Positions 1 to 9,454 of a DNA stretch of 64,000 nt are shown here, in pieces. The first letter of the stretch is position 1; each line of letters starts with the position of its first letter. The notes below the pieces were generated by a model, which searched no databases, had not been told where the DNA came from, and saw only the letters and a program-made list of their open reading frames with translations. A program made the position numbers and the translations under genes. Source of the stretch: Paenibacillus sp. 453mf (GTDB lineage: Bacteria > Bacillota > Bacilli > Paenibacillales > Paenibacillaceae); assembly GCF_900116105.1 (NCBI RefSeq), contig NZ_FPAC01000001.1:2607135-2671134 (forward strand), read 5' to 3'.

Positions 1-390
1 ATCAGTAAGCAGATGAGTAACCGCCAAATCACCCAAAGATACGATACCAATCAATTGATCCTGCTCCATAACCGGAACTCTTCGAATCTGGTATTTGGCC
101 ATCAACTCAGCTGCTTCATCTGCTGTTGTATCCTTCGTAACGGTATGAACCTTCTTCGTCATGACCTCTTCAACCCCGGTTGACCCGGAATGCTTGCCCG
201 CATACCCCCGGAGCACAAGATCGCGATCTGTCACGACACCCACCAGCTTATTGCTATTCTCGGTTTCTACGATTGGAATAAAGCCTGTATCCTGATCCTT
301 CATCATAACTGCGACATCATAGATATGTTTATCTGCCGAAACTGTCGCTACTCCGGTAGACATCACTTCGGACACCATTTTCTTCGTCAT
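1..390 (-). CDS. CBS-domain protein, 3' end outside window
   Basis: Reading the reverse strand from ATG 390 gives MTKKMVSEVMSTG..., one CBS module of about 60 residues (ending near VGVVTDRDLVLRG) and most of a second (from VEEVMTKKVHTV to IRRVPVMEQDQLIGIVSLGDLA). This is the layout of small two-CBS proteins that bind adenine nucleotides. The N-terminus is complete and the C-terminus is cut by the window edge. AGGAGG lies 7 bases before ATG 390; an adjacent in-frame ATG at 393 is only 4 bases away, so 390 is preferred. The partner is not visible, and the protein could act alone or regulate an enzyme. Confidence 0.85.
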   Translation of the reverse strand, partial: MTKKMVSEVMSTGVATVSADKHIYDVAVMMKDQDTGFIPIVETENSNKLVGVVTDRDLVLRGYAGKHSGSTGVEEVMTKKVHTVTKDTTADEAAELMAKYQIRRVPVMEQDQLIGIVSLGDLAVTHLLTD

Positions 391-519
391 CATAAGCCCT
401 CCTAATTATGAAATTCAAGCCTTCTCATCATTAGGTTAACCAGAATAGGCAGCCCTAATTCCCGCATATCCGAAACAGCAACTTAAGGGTATTATGAAAT
501 GGATTCGTTCTATTAAACA

Positions 520-1710
520 TTATGCATGCACGCTTGTTGTAATATACTCCTCAGAATAGCTTTTTGTCATTTGTATGAATAATTGCATGGCATGAAGCAT
601 GGCTTGCTCGTCAAAGTCAAACTTGGGATGATGATGCGGATAGATTGCTCCGGTATTATCGCTACCCGCCCCCACAAACATGAAGCAGCCTGGAATCTCC
701 TGCAAATAATAAGCAAAATCCTCAGCTGGCATAAGTTTGGGAGTTACACTTACTCGCTCTGCACCAAATGCCTTCGTCGCTGTATCAAAAAAACGGGCTG
801 CTTCCTTGTCATCATTAACGACTGGCGGGTAGCCCATCAAATAATTAATGTTGCAGCTTGCTCCATAAGCAGAAGCAACCTGTTCCGTAAGCTGATGGAC
901 GCGCTCCTTCATTACGCAGCGTGTCTCGTCATCAAAAGTACGAACCGTACCACTGATCGTGAAGGTCTCTGCAATCACATTTTGCGCAGAGCCGCCTTGA
1001 ATTGTACCGATTGTAAGTACAGCAGGCTGCAACGGATCCACCGAACGGCTGACAACGCTTTGCATCTGAAGCACGAGTGATGCCCCAGCTACAATGCTGT
1101 CAATGCTAGTATGCGGCATTCCTCCATGTCCGCCTTTTCCGGTTAATTCTATATAAAAGTCGTCCGCCGCCGCCATCATTGCCCCAGGAGTACTGGCATA
1201 TTTGCCAAGAGGGATGGGTGTCCATAAATGAATACCGTAAATGACGTCCACATCATTTAATGCCCCGTCCGCTATTACTTTTGCAGCTCCTCCCGGCAGC
1301 AGCTCCTCCGCAGGTTGGAACAAGAACCGTACTTCGCCAGTGAAATCCTCTCTGTGTTCGCTCATATATGCTGCAGTAGCCAGCAATGTTGCCATATGCC
1401 CATCATGTCCGCAGGCATGCATTGCTCCGTCCACTTGAGACTTATAAGAGGTCTCCTTCTCATCCTTAATGGGGAGTGCATCCATATCTGCACGAAGCAT
1501 AATGACAGGTCCTGGCTCATTTGTTTGCAGGATACCGATTACACCGTGCCCACCTACATTTTTCACAACATTAAGACCAAAGGATTCGAGCTGTTCCGCA
1601 ATAAATCTCGACGTATTCACTTCATGAAAGGAAAGCTCCGGATTCTGGTGAAGATAACGTCTCCAGACGATCATTTGTTCAAGCCATTCATCTAAATTAC
1701 GCTCTCTCAT
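520..1710 (-). CDS. M20 family metallo-amidohydrolase (N-acyl amino acid / hippurate hydrolase-like)
   Basis: The 396-residue protein has the usual length for the M20D group, which removes acyl groups from N-acylated amino acids or related amides. Visible metal-site elements in order are HACGHDGHMATLL, PAEELLPGG, the loop GGHGGMPH and a C-terminal His cluster near PHHHPKFDFDE. No signal peptide is seen, so it is cytoplasmic. Start: GGAG lies 7 bases before ATG 1710. It stands alone, divergent from yugN. The physiological substrate cannot be read from sequence. Confidence 0.88.
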   Translation of the reverse strand: MRERNLDEWLEQMIVWRRYLHQNPELSFHEVNTSRFIAEQLESFGLNVVKNVGGHGVIGILQTNEPGPVIMLRADMDALPIKDEKETSYKSQVDGAMHACGHDGHMATLLATAAYMSEHREDFTGEVRFLFQPAEELLPGGAAKVIADGALNDVDVIYGIHLWTPIPLGKYASTPGAMMAAADDFYIELTGKGGHGGMPHTSIDSIVAGASLVLQMQSVVSRSVDPLQPAVLTIGTIQGGSAQNVIAETFTISGTVRTFDDETRCVMKERVHQLTEQVASAYGASCNINYLMGYPPVVNDDKEAARFFDTATKAFGAERVSVTPKLMPAEDFAYYLQEIPGCFMFVGAGSDNTGAIYPHHHPKFDFDEQAMLHAMQLFIQMTKSYSEEYITTSVHA

Positions 1711-1873
1711 AAACGCTCTCCACCCTTTCTAATGTTTTCCTATCATTGTATCAGAAATTATGCTTAAACGATATGAAATGGCAGGTTATGGAAAGCTTGC
1801 ACATGCTGAGGAAACATACTATCATGATATTTGTGAACATTATGGAGCATTGTATAAGGAGGGTTCATCTTCT

Positions 1874-2221
1874 ATGATATTTGAGAACACGGGCTTGGAC
1901 GGTCTCAAAAGCGACCTTGCGTACTTAGACGAAAGCGCGGAGAAGGCTGGTTTTGTTCGTTGGCAGTGGGAATACTACCGTGCTACATACGACTACAAAA
2001 TTGAAGATACCAAATCAAAAAATGAATATTTCTTACGGATCAACACGCGTGTAATCGAGGGCAAGCTAGAGAAACCAGACACCATTTTATCTGTAGAAGC
2101 TGTATATATCGGAAGAGCGACTTTTCCTCACGGCCTGGAGTACGAAAGTGAAATTCCTGCCCCTGTGATGAGCCTTGCTAACGAGAAGATTAAGCAGCTC
2201 AAGGAACTGCTTGAAGCATAA
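1874..2221 (+). CDS. yugN: YugN-like family protein
   Basis: About 115 residues matching the YugN-like family of Bacillales, whose role is unknown. An open frame extends upstream to 1760, but AAGGAGG at 1857-1863 sits 10 bases before ATG 1874, so the shorter form MIFENTGLDG... is taken. Central WQWEYYRATYDYKI and a charged C-terminal helix are visible. The stop lies 13 bases before the ftsW start, so the two are probably cotranscribed. Confidence 0.8.
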   Translation: MIFENTGLDGLKSDLAYLDESAEKAGFVRWQWEYYRATYDYKIEDTKSKNEYFLRINTRVIEGKLEKPDTILSVEAVYIGRATFPHGLEYESEIPAPVMSLANEKIKQLKELLEA

Positions 2222-2234
2222 TCAGGAACGGCCT

Positions 2235-3506
2235 ATGAAGACCAAAGAAACAAGGCCCGTGCGAAGAGGTTTGCCTGATTTTCAGTTACTCATCCTCACC
2301 TTGTTATTAGTAGGCTTTGGATTGATCATGGTTTACAGCTCGAGCGCAAGCATAGCCCTCGTCTCAGACAAATACGACAATGATGCTCTTTATTTCACCA
2401 AGCGACAAGTGGTCTTTGCAATACTCGGAGTTATCGGCATGTTCGTAGCCATGAACATTCCTTTTGCAAAGTACAAGCAATTATATATCCCTTTGTTTCT
2501 CCTAACGGTCATATTGCTGTTAGCCGTGTTAGTTGTAGGTGTTGAAATCAACAATGCGAAGAGTTGGTTCGCCTTGGGGCCGATCAACCTTCAGCCTTCT
2601 GAAATTGCTAAGGTTTCTCTCATTCTATATCTATCCGCACTGATTACCAAGAAGGGCGAACGGTTCCGCGATCTGCGAACCGGTTATATTCCGGTCATGA
2701 TCATTGTCGGCTTTGTCGCCGGACTGATCATGCTGCAGCCCGACTTTGGTACCACCTTTATTCTAGTTGCTACCTGCGGCCTCATTATCTATGCGGGCGG
2801 CGCAAGCATGAAGCATATTATGGGTTCAATCGGGCTGCTCATTGTAGGTGCAGGCATTGTCATCGGTACAGGATATCTTATTGACTTGATGACAGGCAAT
2901 ACATCCGGCAATTCCGGCGGTTACCAGCTCGCACGGTTTACGTCATTCCTGGACCCGCTCTCTGACCCTACCAACGCATCGTATAACCTGCTTCACTCCT
3001 TGACTGCAATTGGACAAGGCGGGCTGACGGGGACAGGCATTGGTCAAGGCATTATTAAGCTCCACTATTTGCCAAATGCCTTTAACGATTTTATATTTGC
3101 TGTTATCGGAGAGGAATTAGGGCTGATCGGAACGATACTGTTCCTTGGGATTTATATTTATTTTATCTGGCGCGGCTTTATTATTGCATTGCGCTGTAAG
3201 GACTCCTTCGGGACTCTTGTAGGCGTCGGCATCATGGGACTTATTGCAATCCAGGCCTTCATTAATATCGGAGGAGTAACACAGACTATTCCTGTAACTG
3301 GAGTTACCCTTCCTTTTATTAGCTATGGAGGAACGTCCCTGCTCATTTCCATGACCAGCATTGGAATCATGCTAAGTATTTCCCGAGAAAATAGTCTCGA
3401 TATGACTCAGGAAAGAGTCAAGTCCGTTCGCACCATAACGGAGGAGCAGCGAACATCGCCTGCTCTCGTTAATCGCAGAACGCAGAAGAGAACAACATCG
3501 AAATAA
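2235..3506 (+). CDS. ftsW: FtsW/RodA/SpoVE (SEDS) peptidoglycan glycosyltransferase, FtsW-like
   Basis: A 423-residue polytopic membrane protein of the SEDS family, which polymerises lipid II with a class B PBP. Family signatures present are MVYSSSAS in the first membrane segment, QPSEIAKV, LQPDFGTT with the functional Asp, GEELGLIG, and PVTGVTLPFISYGGTS near the end. The start at 2235 (MKTKETRPVRRG) has AGGA 8 bases upstream; the longer frame from 2175 runs back into yugN and is rejected. FtsW is preferred over RodA or SpoVE from overall pattern only. A strong terminator follows. Confidence 0.85.
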   Translation: MKTKETRPVRRGLPDFQLLILTLLLVGFGLIMVYSSSASIALVSDKYDNDALYFTKRQVVFAILGVIGMFVAMNIPFAKYKQLYIPLFLLTVILLLAVLVVGVEINNAKSWFALGPINLQPSEIAKVSLILYLSALITKKGERFRDLRTGYIPVMIIVGFVAGLIMLQPDFGTTFILVATCGLIIYAGGASMKHIMGSIGLLIVGAGIVIGTGYLIDLMTGNTSGNSGGYQLARFTSFLDPLSDPTNASYNLLHSLTAIGQGGLTGTGIGQGIIKLHYLPNAFNDFIFAVIGEELGLIGTILFLGIYIYFIWRGFIIALRCKDSFGTLVGVGIMGLIAIQAFINIGGVTQTIPVTGVTLPFISYGGTSLLISMTSIGIMLSISRENSLDMTQERVKSVRTITEEQRTSPALVNRRTQKRTTSK

Positions 3507-3522
3507 ATGTTGTCATAACGAC

Positions 3523-3569
3523 AAAAGGACAGTGTTGGTCATATTTATTGACCAAACTGTCCTTTTTTT
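3523..3569 (+). terminator. Rho-independent terminator after ftsW
   Basis: A long stem pairs AGGACAGTGTTGGTCA with TGACCAAACTGTCCT, with a short loop and a run of seven T. Confidence 0.9.
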
Positions 3570-3630
3570 GTCATTATCCGATTCCATTGCAGAAGACCAG
3601 AAAGTTGCCGCTTCGTTACCTGTAACAGAC

Positions 3631-3993
3631 TTACTGCTCATCTCCCTTGAATGACACGCCTTCGACTTTCACATTAACTTCAACTACCCGCAGCCCTGTC
3701 ATGCTCTCTACGGCTACACGTACATTCTGCTGAAGCATCCGGGACACCTCGTGAATTGGTGTTTCATAAAGGACGATAATTCTTAGATCAATTGCCGCCT
3801 CTGTGGAACCAACTTCGACGGTTACACCCTTCTGTACATTCTTACCGCTGAAGCGCTTGGCCCAGCCTTCGGATAACCCTCCGGACATTGCTGCAATTCC
3901 CGGAGTTTCCAGTGCCGCAAGACCAGCAATTTTAGCTACAACATCATTGGATATACGTATGTTGCCTGTTTCGATTTCGAGCTGTTCTGCCAT
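3631..3993 (-). CDS. Asp23/Gls24 family envelope stress protein
   Basis: A 120-residue protein of the Asp23 (DUF322) family, membrane-associated proteins linked to envelope homeostasis in Bacillota. The pattern GNIRISNDVVAKIAGLAA, TPGIAAMSGG and a repeated beta-strand segment ending VVEVNVKVEGVSF is typical. The frame opens earlier (4023), but AGGAGG lies 7 bases before ATG 3993, so MAEQLEIETG is the start. It is monocistronic as far as can be seen. No membrane segment is present. Confidence 0.85.
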   Translation of the reverse strand: MAEQLEIETGNIRISNDVVAKIAGLAALETPGIAAMSGGLSEGWAKRFSGKNVQKGVTVEVGSTEAAIDLRIIVLYETPIHEVSRMLQQNVRVAVESMTGLRVVEVNVKVEGVSFKGDEQ

Positions 3994-4169
3994 GCCGAAT
4001 CCTCCTTTGGCTTCATTACCCATATTTTAAAGCCTTTCACCCCTAAAAAGCAAATCTATATATCTCATCCCTTACATATGCTGGCTGGCTCCTATTTTCG
4101 CGGATTGTGGACAATTTATGTAAAACGGATTCAAGTAAAACTGAGATTCAAATGAGTATTTGCGGCACG

Positions 4170-4201
4170 AAAAAAGCATGCATCTCTCTATGCATGCTTC
4201 T
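4170..4201 (-). terminator. Rho-independent terminator after ylaN
   Basis: On the minus strand GAAGCATGCAT/ATGCATGCTTTTTTC forms a hairpin followed by T6, just past the ylaN stop. Confidence 0.85.
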
Positions 4202-4217
4202 ATAGATACCTTGAAGC

Positions 4218-4514
4218 TTATTCCACATTTCCTTTATTATTCAACGCTTCATAGAGAACTGCCAAATTCCGTTCAAGGTTATTCACCAGCTGCTTACCTG
4301 TTTCTGCTGGAAGAAGTCCTGCACGAACAGCAAAATCAACTTCTTTGGAGAAACCAAACACTTGGGTATCTAATACTTCCTCATAGAGAGGGCAGTAACG
4401 TGTTGCCAAGTTCTCCATCTGTACTTGAATAAGCTTCTTTATTTTATCTGCATCTTCTTCAAGAAGACTAATCGCTTTGGAACTCAGATGTTCTTGCAGA
4501 TTTGATGAAGTCAT
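4218..4514 (-). CDS. ylaN: YlaN (DUF1507), Fur-associated iron protein
   Basis: 98 residues carrying the YlaN core CPLYEEVLDTQVFGFSKEVDFAVRAGL and helical flanks, at the family length. Published work in Bacillota describes YlaN as an essential or iron-dependent protein that interacts with Fur; no fur gene is seen nearby. The start is ATG 4514, behind a G-rich Shine-Dalgarno (GGGGGGAAGA); the upstream extension from 4553 lacks one. It is followed by its own terminator. Confidence 0.88.
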   Translation of the reverse strand: MTSSNLQEHLSSKAISLLEEDADKIKKLIQVQMENLATRYCPLYEEVLDTQVFGFSKEVDFAVRAGLLPAETGKQLVNNLERNLAVLYEALNNKGNVE

Positions 4515-4600
4515 GCACTCTTCCCCCCTATGTCCAGAATCTTGTACGACCATATATCATTAATATTAGACGAAAACCTCGCCCAAGACAAGAACCTGCT

Positions 4601-4637
4601 AAAAAAAGCACCTTTACCATCAAGGTAAAGGTGCTTT
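4601..4637 (-). terminator. Terminator after the HPr-like gene
   Basis: Minus-strand stem GCACCTTTACC/GGTAAAGGTGC followed by seven T. Confidence 0.9.
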
Positions 4638-4655
4638 CAATCGCTGCATAAACTG

Positions 4656-4901
4656 TTATTCGGCGACAACGTCCACCGTCAAACCATGCTTAGCAAAGAC
4701 TTCAGAGATTTCACGTTTCGCTTCATCGGCATCCGGTCCATGAACATGCAGTTCATAAGTCTTATTGCCCACAAGCGTAGTAAACAATCCAAGAATGCTT
4801 TTTACATCAATGTACTTGCTGTCTGAGTGAAGTACGATAGAAGAAGTGAACTTACTCGCAGTTTGAGCAATTTCTACAACCGCTGCATTGTTACTCGACA
4901 T
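4656..4901 (-). CDS. HPr-like protein lacking the His-15 phosphorylation site
   Basis: The 81-residue protein aligns with HPr from the first helix on: TASKFTSSIVLHS and then KSILGLFTTL, which contains the Ser-46 equivalent phosphorylated by HPr kinase. The N-terminal strand and the HARP motif are missing; the position of His-15 reads Asn. It is therefore unlikely to pass phosphate in the PTS and resembles the logic of Crh, a regulatory paralog. Start: GGAGGG 6 bases before ATG 4901; no upstream in-frame start could restore the missing strand. It is single-gene, with a terminator. Confidence 0.75.
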   Translation of the reverse strand: MSSNNAAVVEIAQTASKFTSSIVLHSDSKYIDVKSILGLFTTLVGNKTYELHVHGPDADEAKREISEVFAKHGLTVDVVAE

Positions 4902-5001
4902 AGGAATCCCTCCGTCTAATATCAGATCTCTAATGTAATATAACCAGCTTTATGATACCTTGAATCCGCTTTCTTAGCAACTGATTTTTCCATTACATCC
5001 A

Positions 5002-6117
5002 TTAAACGAGATTTTCCGGATTCAAACCTTCAAGCTCTGGAATGACAAACAATCCGTCCTTGCGAATGAGGATATCATCAAAGTAGATTTCTCCGCCACC
5101 ATACTCAGGACGCTGAATCAGAACGAGATCCCAATGAATGGATGAGGAGTTTCCGTTATCCGTAACATCATATGCCTGACCTGGCGTAAAATGAAGACTT
5201 CCTGCGATTTTTTCATCGAACAAAATATCTTTCATCGGATGCAGTATATGCGGATTGAAGCCAATTGCAAATTCACCAATATAACGTGCTCCTTCGTCCG
5301 AATCCAGAATTTCATTCAAACGCTTCGTGTCATTGCTCGTTGCTTCAACAATCTTCCCATTCTCAAAGCGGAATTTGATGTTCTCAAACGTTATTCCGTT
5401 ATACAGAGTTGGAGTGTTGTAGCTGATGGTACCATTTACAGAATTACGCACAGGCGCGCTGTAAACCTCGCCGTCAGGGATGTTTTTCTCCCCTGCACAT
5501 TTCTCTGCACCGATGGATTTAATCGAGAAAGTAAGATCCGTACCCGGTCCTGTAATGCGAACCTTGTCCGTTTTGCGCATAAGCTCTGCCAGCGGATCTT
5601 GAGCCTTGTCCATTTTGGCATAATCGAGATTGCATACATCAAAATAAAAGTCTTCAAAAGCTTCTGTACTCGTATTAGCCAGCTGAGCCATACTTGCGTT
5701 CGGGTAACGCAGAACGACCCATTTGGTGCGTTTAACACGTTCTTCACTATGTACGGGATGGGAGTACAGTGAATTATACATTTTCATTTTATCCTCAGGT
5801 ACATCGGACAGATCATTCGCGTTCTCGCCAGCTCGAATACCTATGTAGCAATCCATCAGCTCCATACGCTTCAAATCAATCTCTGCCCATGTCTTCAGCA
5901 TTTCTTCTGTAGCATTCTTAAGCATTGCCCGTTGTACGGTCTTATCTGTAAGCTGAACGAAAGCATTACCACCTGCCTTGCCAACCTCTTCAATAATGGC
6001 GTTAATAAGATCTCGCTCAGAACCGATCATTTCTACAAGTACGTTTTCGCCTGGCTGTACATTTACTGAATAGTTCACCAAATTTTGCGCCAGCTTTTGA
6101 ATTCTTGGATCTTTCAT
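5002..6117 (-). CDS. Aminopeptidase, peptidase family M29 (AmpS/thermophilic aminopeptidase)
   Basis: 371 residues of the M29 metallo-aminopeptidase family, which removes N-terminal amino acids using two metals. The C-terminal half shows the ligand-bearing segments YIGEFAIGFNP, EKIAGSLHFTPG, SSSIHWDLVL and DDILIRKDG. The start is ATG 6117 (MKDPRIQKL), preceded by AAGGAGGAGC; the longer frame to 6213 has no such site. Cytoplasmic. No operon partner is close. Confidence 0.88.
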   Translation of the reverse strand: MKDPRIQKLAQNLVNYSVNVQPGENVLVEMIGSERDLINAIIEEVGKAGGNAFVQLTDKTVQRAMLKNATEEMLKTWAEIDLKRMELMDCYIGIRAGENANDLSDVPEDKMKMYNSLYSHPVHSEERVKRTKWVVLRYPNASMAQLANTSTEAFEDFYFDVCNLDYAKMDKAQDPLAELMRKTDKVRITGPGTDLTFSIKSIGAEKCAGEKNIPDGEVYSAPVRNSVNGTISYNTPTLYNGITFENIKFRFENGKIVEATSNDTKRLNEILDSDEGARYIGEFAIGFNPHILHPMKDILFDEKIAGSLHFTPGQAYDVTDNGNSSSIHWDLVLIQRPEYGGGEIYFDDILIRKDGLFVIPELEGLNPENLV

Positions 6118-6221
6118 TAATATTGCTCCTCCTTCAAGTTGGTTCATGTCTATTGTAGCACCCCATTGTGATTTGGGGTATCTCCCTTTAGCCAACTTGG
6201 AATTCATCCACATTCACTAAT

Positions 6222-7052
6222 TTAGTGATACTTACTGAAATAGATGTCTGTAATGAGCATCTCTTTCTTTTCCCTATTATCCTTATAGCTGACCTCATTT
6301 TCAGCAGAGAGCCTGATCGGCAAGCTTGACTTCTTATTCACTGTAAGATGATAAACAGATTTGACTTCTATGTTCTTCACTCTTTCGTTTAGTCCATCAT
6401 TCTCCTCGTTCCATATCCTCTCCAGCTCCTTCATGCACTGCTGGCGTTTGCTATTGTCCACCTGATTTACGAGCTCCGGCAGCTCATCATGCAGAATCTG
6501 CATTTCTTTCTTCAGTTGATCGGCTACCCATTTACTGGCCTCAACTTTCTCAAGCTCAATCCGAATCATATGAGTCCCCCGAGGGGTTCCTGATTCACTG
6601 CTGAACGTTTTCCCTTTCATATAACCGATCTTCTCCAGCTGTTCTACCGGGTTCAATCGGGTCAAGCTGCCATATGAGCTGTCCTCCATACGCTCCGATA
6701 TCCTCCACATGCCGGCCTTACGCTCCATATTGACAGGATGAGAGTCTGTCTCGGCCTTATTGTTGCTGCTCGGCTCAAACGGGTCGTATTCCTGACTTGA
6801 TACGACCAGTTTGTTATGGTTAGATAAAGTACCCTTGTATTCAAAGTGCTCAGTAAACTCACCTTGATCAGAGGTTCTGAGTCCTGCATGTCCTTCGAAG
6901 GTCATTTCTTCCTTCCCGGCAAGTCCTGCAAGAGCTCGATGAAATGTTTCCTCAGGATCAAGCGGATTGTTGAATACGCCGCATCCACTGATATGAAATA
7001 GGGATAAGCTCAGAATCGATATTAGTATAGTACGTAATCTTAATCCTCGCAT
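6222..7052 (-). CDS. Putative lipoprotein of unknown function
   Basis: 276 residues with an N-terminal signal peptide (RLRTILISILSLSLFHISGC) whose ISGC is a lipobox, so Cys-24 should be lipidated and the protein anchored outside the membrane. The rest is charged and mostly beta and helical, with no motif I recognise. It could belong to the LolA-like or outer-domain lipoproteins common in Bacillota, but that is a guess. It is followed 104 bases later by the M29 gene. Confidence 0.7.
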   Translation of the reverse strand: MRGLRLRTILISILSLSLFHISGCGVFNNPLDPEETFHRALAGLAGKEEMTFEGHAGLRTSDQGEFTEHFEYKGTLSNHNKLVVSSQEYDPFEPSSNNKAETDSHPVNMERKAGMWRISERMEDSSYGSLTRLNPVEQLEKIGYMKGKTFSSESGTPRGTHMIRIELEKVEASKWVADQLKKEMQILHDELPELVNQVDNSKRQQCMKELERIWNEENDGLNERVKNIEVKSVYHLTVNKKSSLPIRLSAENEVSYKDNREKKEMLITDIYFSKYH

Positions 7053-7133
7053 GATAAGTCACTGCCCTTCAGGCTATTAGTATCGTCGGTTGTTAGGTTT
7101 GCCTAGAAACATCGCTAATATCCAGCAAGAACG

Positions 7134-7170
7134 ATAAAAAACATCCGCCGTTTTGCTTACAGCGAATGTT
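7134..7170 (-). terminator. Terminator after the diguanylate cyclase
   Basis: Minus-strand ACATTCG/CGGATGT stem with a loop of about 14 bases, then T6, directly after the stop codon. Confidence 0.7.
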
Positions 7171-7172
7171 CA

Positions 7173-9191
7173 TTAGCGATCCATCATTTTATGCTCCACT
7201 ACGATTCGGTTCCGGCCTCCATTTTTGGCTGCATAGAGCGCCATGTCCGCACGATAAAATAGTGATTCCAGGCTAACCTGATCATCAAGCCAGCACCATT
7301 CCCCAATCCCAATGGATACTGTTATGGAAGGGTTCGTTAATTCCGGAACCCGCTGTCGGATCGTTTCTGCCATCATTTTGGCCTGCTCACTGCTTACCTG
7401 AGGCAAATAGATCGCAATCTCTTCGCCTCCCCATCTCGCACAGAGATCATTCGGTCCAGCCGCCTCTCGAATAATATTTCCTACCTGCTTGAGAACGGCA
7501 TCTCCGACCTGATGACCGTAGCTGTCGTTCACTTGTTTGAATTGATCAATATCAATAACGATAAGGGAGCCGCAAAAGTCTGTGCTCTGTCGTTCCTCTA
7601 TCATTCGGTCGACATAATGTCTGACGTATAATCCTGTCAGTGCATCAACAGTAGCAAGCCGCTTTACTTCAGCGTGCAGCGTTGCATTTGTAACAGCCAG
7701 TCCAATATGAACGGCAAGCATGTCCAGAAATCGAAAGTTGTTATAAGAGAAATATTGCTTCTTCTGATGAGCTACGAGCACCGTGCCTTCCACCTGCCCA
7801 CTGATTCTCAAAGGAACCGCCATCATCGACATCGAGCCTGTTGTCTCCATGAAGAAGGAACTTGGGCCGTTGTAGCTCTCATAATTAAATAATATAAAAG
7901 GCTCACCGCTCTTGTATACTTGCCCGCTGATTCCCGATAATGAAAACGTCTCGTTCCGAAGTGCAGGAACATTGGAGAACATCACATGAAAACGCTGATC
8001 CTCTTGGTCCAGCTTAAGTATACAGCAGGATTGGGCTTTGAATATGCGGATCAGCTGGTGAACTGCATACTCATATATATCCGTGAGCTGCAGACTCTGG
8101 TTCAGACGTTTGGTCAGCTCATCAATCATTCGCAGCTCTTGAATAAGGGTGCCGGATTGTTCATGCAGCTTGGCATTCTCATAAGCAGTCCCTGCCGTGT
8201 CCGCCATCATGGTAATCAGCTGCAGATCTACATCTTCAATCCATTCCTGATTGGCTTCAATATGAAATACTCCATAAGTGCCTTGCTTGCCTCTGAATGG
8301 AATACCGATCTCATATTGATGCCGAGTGGAAGGCTGGGTAATGATCCGTTCTTCCGTATAGGCACGAAAACATACAGAACTGTTGTCTCCATTCAGATAC
8401 AGAGGCTTGACTCTCGGGTCATCCATGCCTCCATCCTGGGACATGTAAAGCGTCAAATTTACCGCTGGAAAGAGAAACGCAACACTGTCGAACACTTCTT
8501 CTAGTACTGCTCTCACATCCATCTTTTCCTGCATCCGCTGCACAATTTGAAGAAGAATCGATCGGCGCCGGTTCTCATTGTCAGACAGCTTGTGAATATG
8601 AAGCATATCCGCTAGAAAAAGATGTTCAAACCGCCGGTAAAAACAAGATCGATAGTGATACTTGGAGGATAAGAGCAAGTCTGCAAATCCCTCTGTCACC
8701 CTTTTCTTTGAGACAGCAATACATAACACCCCTAATTGTTTCTGCTCGCTCCGGGAATGCAGAGAAAGGGTAAACAGACTGTATTCTTCAGCAAATGATT
8801 CTTCTGAGCAGCTATGTTCGATTACCGCTTCCGAAGGCTCCAAATCCCCCATTGGCTCCGATAAAATTTGATTAACCTTCTGCTTAGCCGCCTTCTCTAC
8901 AGAAGATACCCTTTCACCCTGGGCAGCAAGACATATACCACTTCCGCTCCATATAGAAAAAATGGCTCCTTGCAAGGAAGGTATCGTAATCATATGATTA
9001 AACCATTCCTCAAAAGCATCCTTAAGAATCCGTTCGATGTGGTTAGTATCAAATACGTTCACGTCCAAAAATTCCAGCCAGTGTTGTTCTATATGGCGAA
9101 CGTTAGAGTTATGGTCATACTTCCCCCGTTCAGGTCCCTCCAACAAGAGATCTTCCAACTCATAGGCAGATTTATAAAGGTGTTCTGTCAT
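7173..9191 (-). CDS. GAF-GAF-GGDEF diguanylate cyclase
   Basis: A 672-residue cytoplasmic signalling protein that should make cyclic di-GMP from two GTP. Residues 1-220 are unassigned. Two GAF-like sensor modules follow (about 225-345 and 365-500), then a GGDEF domain (about 515-665) with active-site RWGGEEIAIY. Four residues upstream the usual RxxD inhibitory site reads GPND, so product inhibition by that site is probably absent. No membrane segment is evident. Start: AAAGGAG 10 bases before ATG 9191; the extension to 9212 is rejected. Confidence 0.85.
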   Translation of the reverse strand: MTEHLYKSAYELEDLLLEGPERGKYDHNSNVRHIEQHWLEFLDVNVFDTNHIERILKDAFEEWFNHMITIPSLQGAIFSIWSGSGICLAAQGERVSSVEKAAKQKVNQILSEPMGDLEPSEAVIEHSCSEESFAEEYSLFTLSLHSRSEQKQLGVLCIAVSKKRVTEGFADLLLSSKYHYRSCFYRRFEHLFLADMLHIHKLSDNENRRRSILLQIVQRMQEKMDVRAVLEEVFDSVAFLFPAVNLTLYMSQDGGMDDPRVKPLYLNGDNSSVCFRAYTEERIITQPSTRHQYEIGIPFRGKQGTYGVFHIEANQEWIEDVDLQLITMMADTAGTAYENAKLHEQSGTLIQELRMIDELTKRLNQSLQLTDIYEYAVHQLIRIFKAQSCCILKLDQEDQRFHVMFSNVPALRNETFSLSGISGQVYKSGEPFILFNYESYNGPSSFFMETTGSMSMMAVPLRISGQVEGTVLVAHQKKQYFSYNNFRFLDMLAVHIGLAVTNATLHAEVKRLATVDALTGLYVRHYVDRMIEERQSTDFCGSLIVIDIDQFKQVNDSYGHQVGDAVLKQVGNIIREAAGPNDLCARWGGEEIAIYLPQVSSEQAKMMAETIRQRVPELTNPSITVSIGIGEWCWLDDQVSLESLFYRADMALYAAKNGGRNRIVVEHKMMDR

Positions 9192-9421
9192 AAAAGCGGC
9201 ACTCCTTTGCACCTTTCAGTTCACAAACTACAACGAGATGACCAGCATTGTTTTAATGTACATGACTGTTTAATTAAAACACAAATCTATTTTACCCTCT
9301 TTTATTACAATTTGCACGGAGTTTAAGAGAAATTCGTCCTATTTTTTTAGGTCCTAAGCCCTATCGACAAATTTAGACAAATTCCAGATAATCTTTTTCT
9401 TTGCTTCATTGACACATCTTC

Positions 9422-9449
9422 TTGACTTCACTAGTACATTTAATATAAT
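9422..9449 (+). promoter_or_regulatory. Sigma-A promoter of rpsD
   Basis: TTGACT at 9422-9427 and TATAAT at 9444-9449 with a 16-base spacer, about 200 bases before rpsD. Confidence 0.75.
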
Positions 9450-9454
9450 ATATA

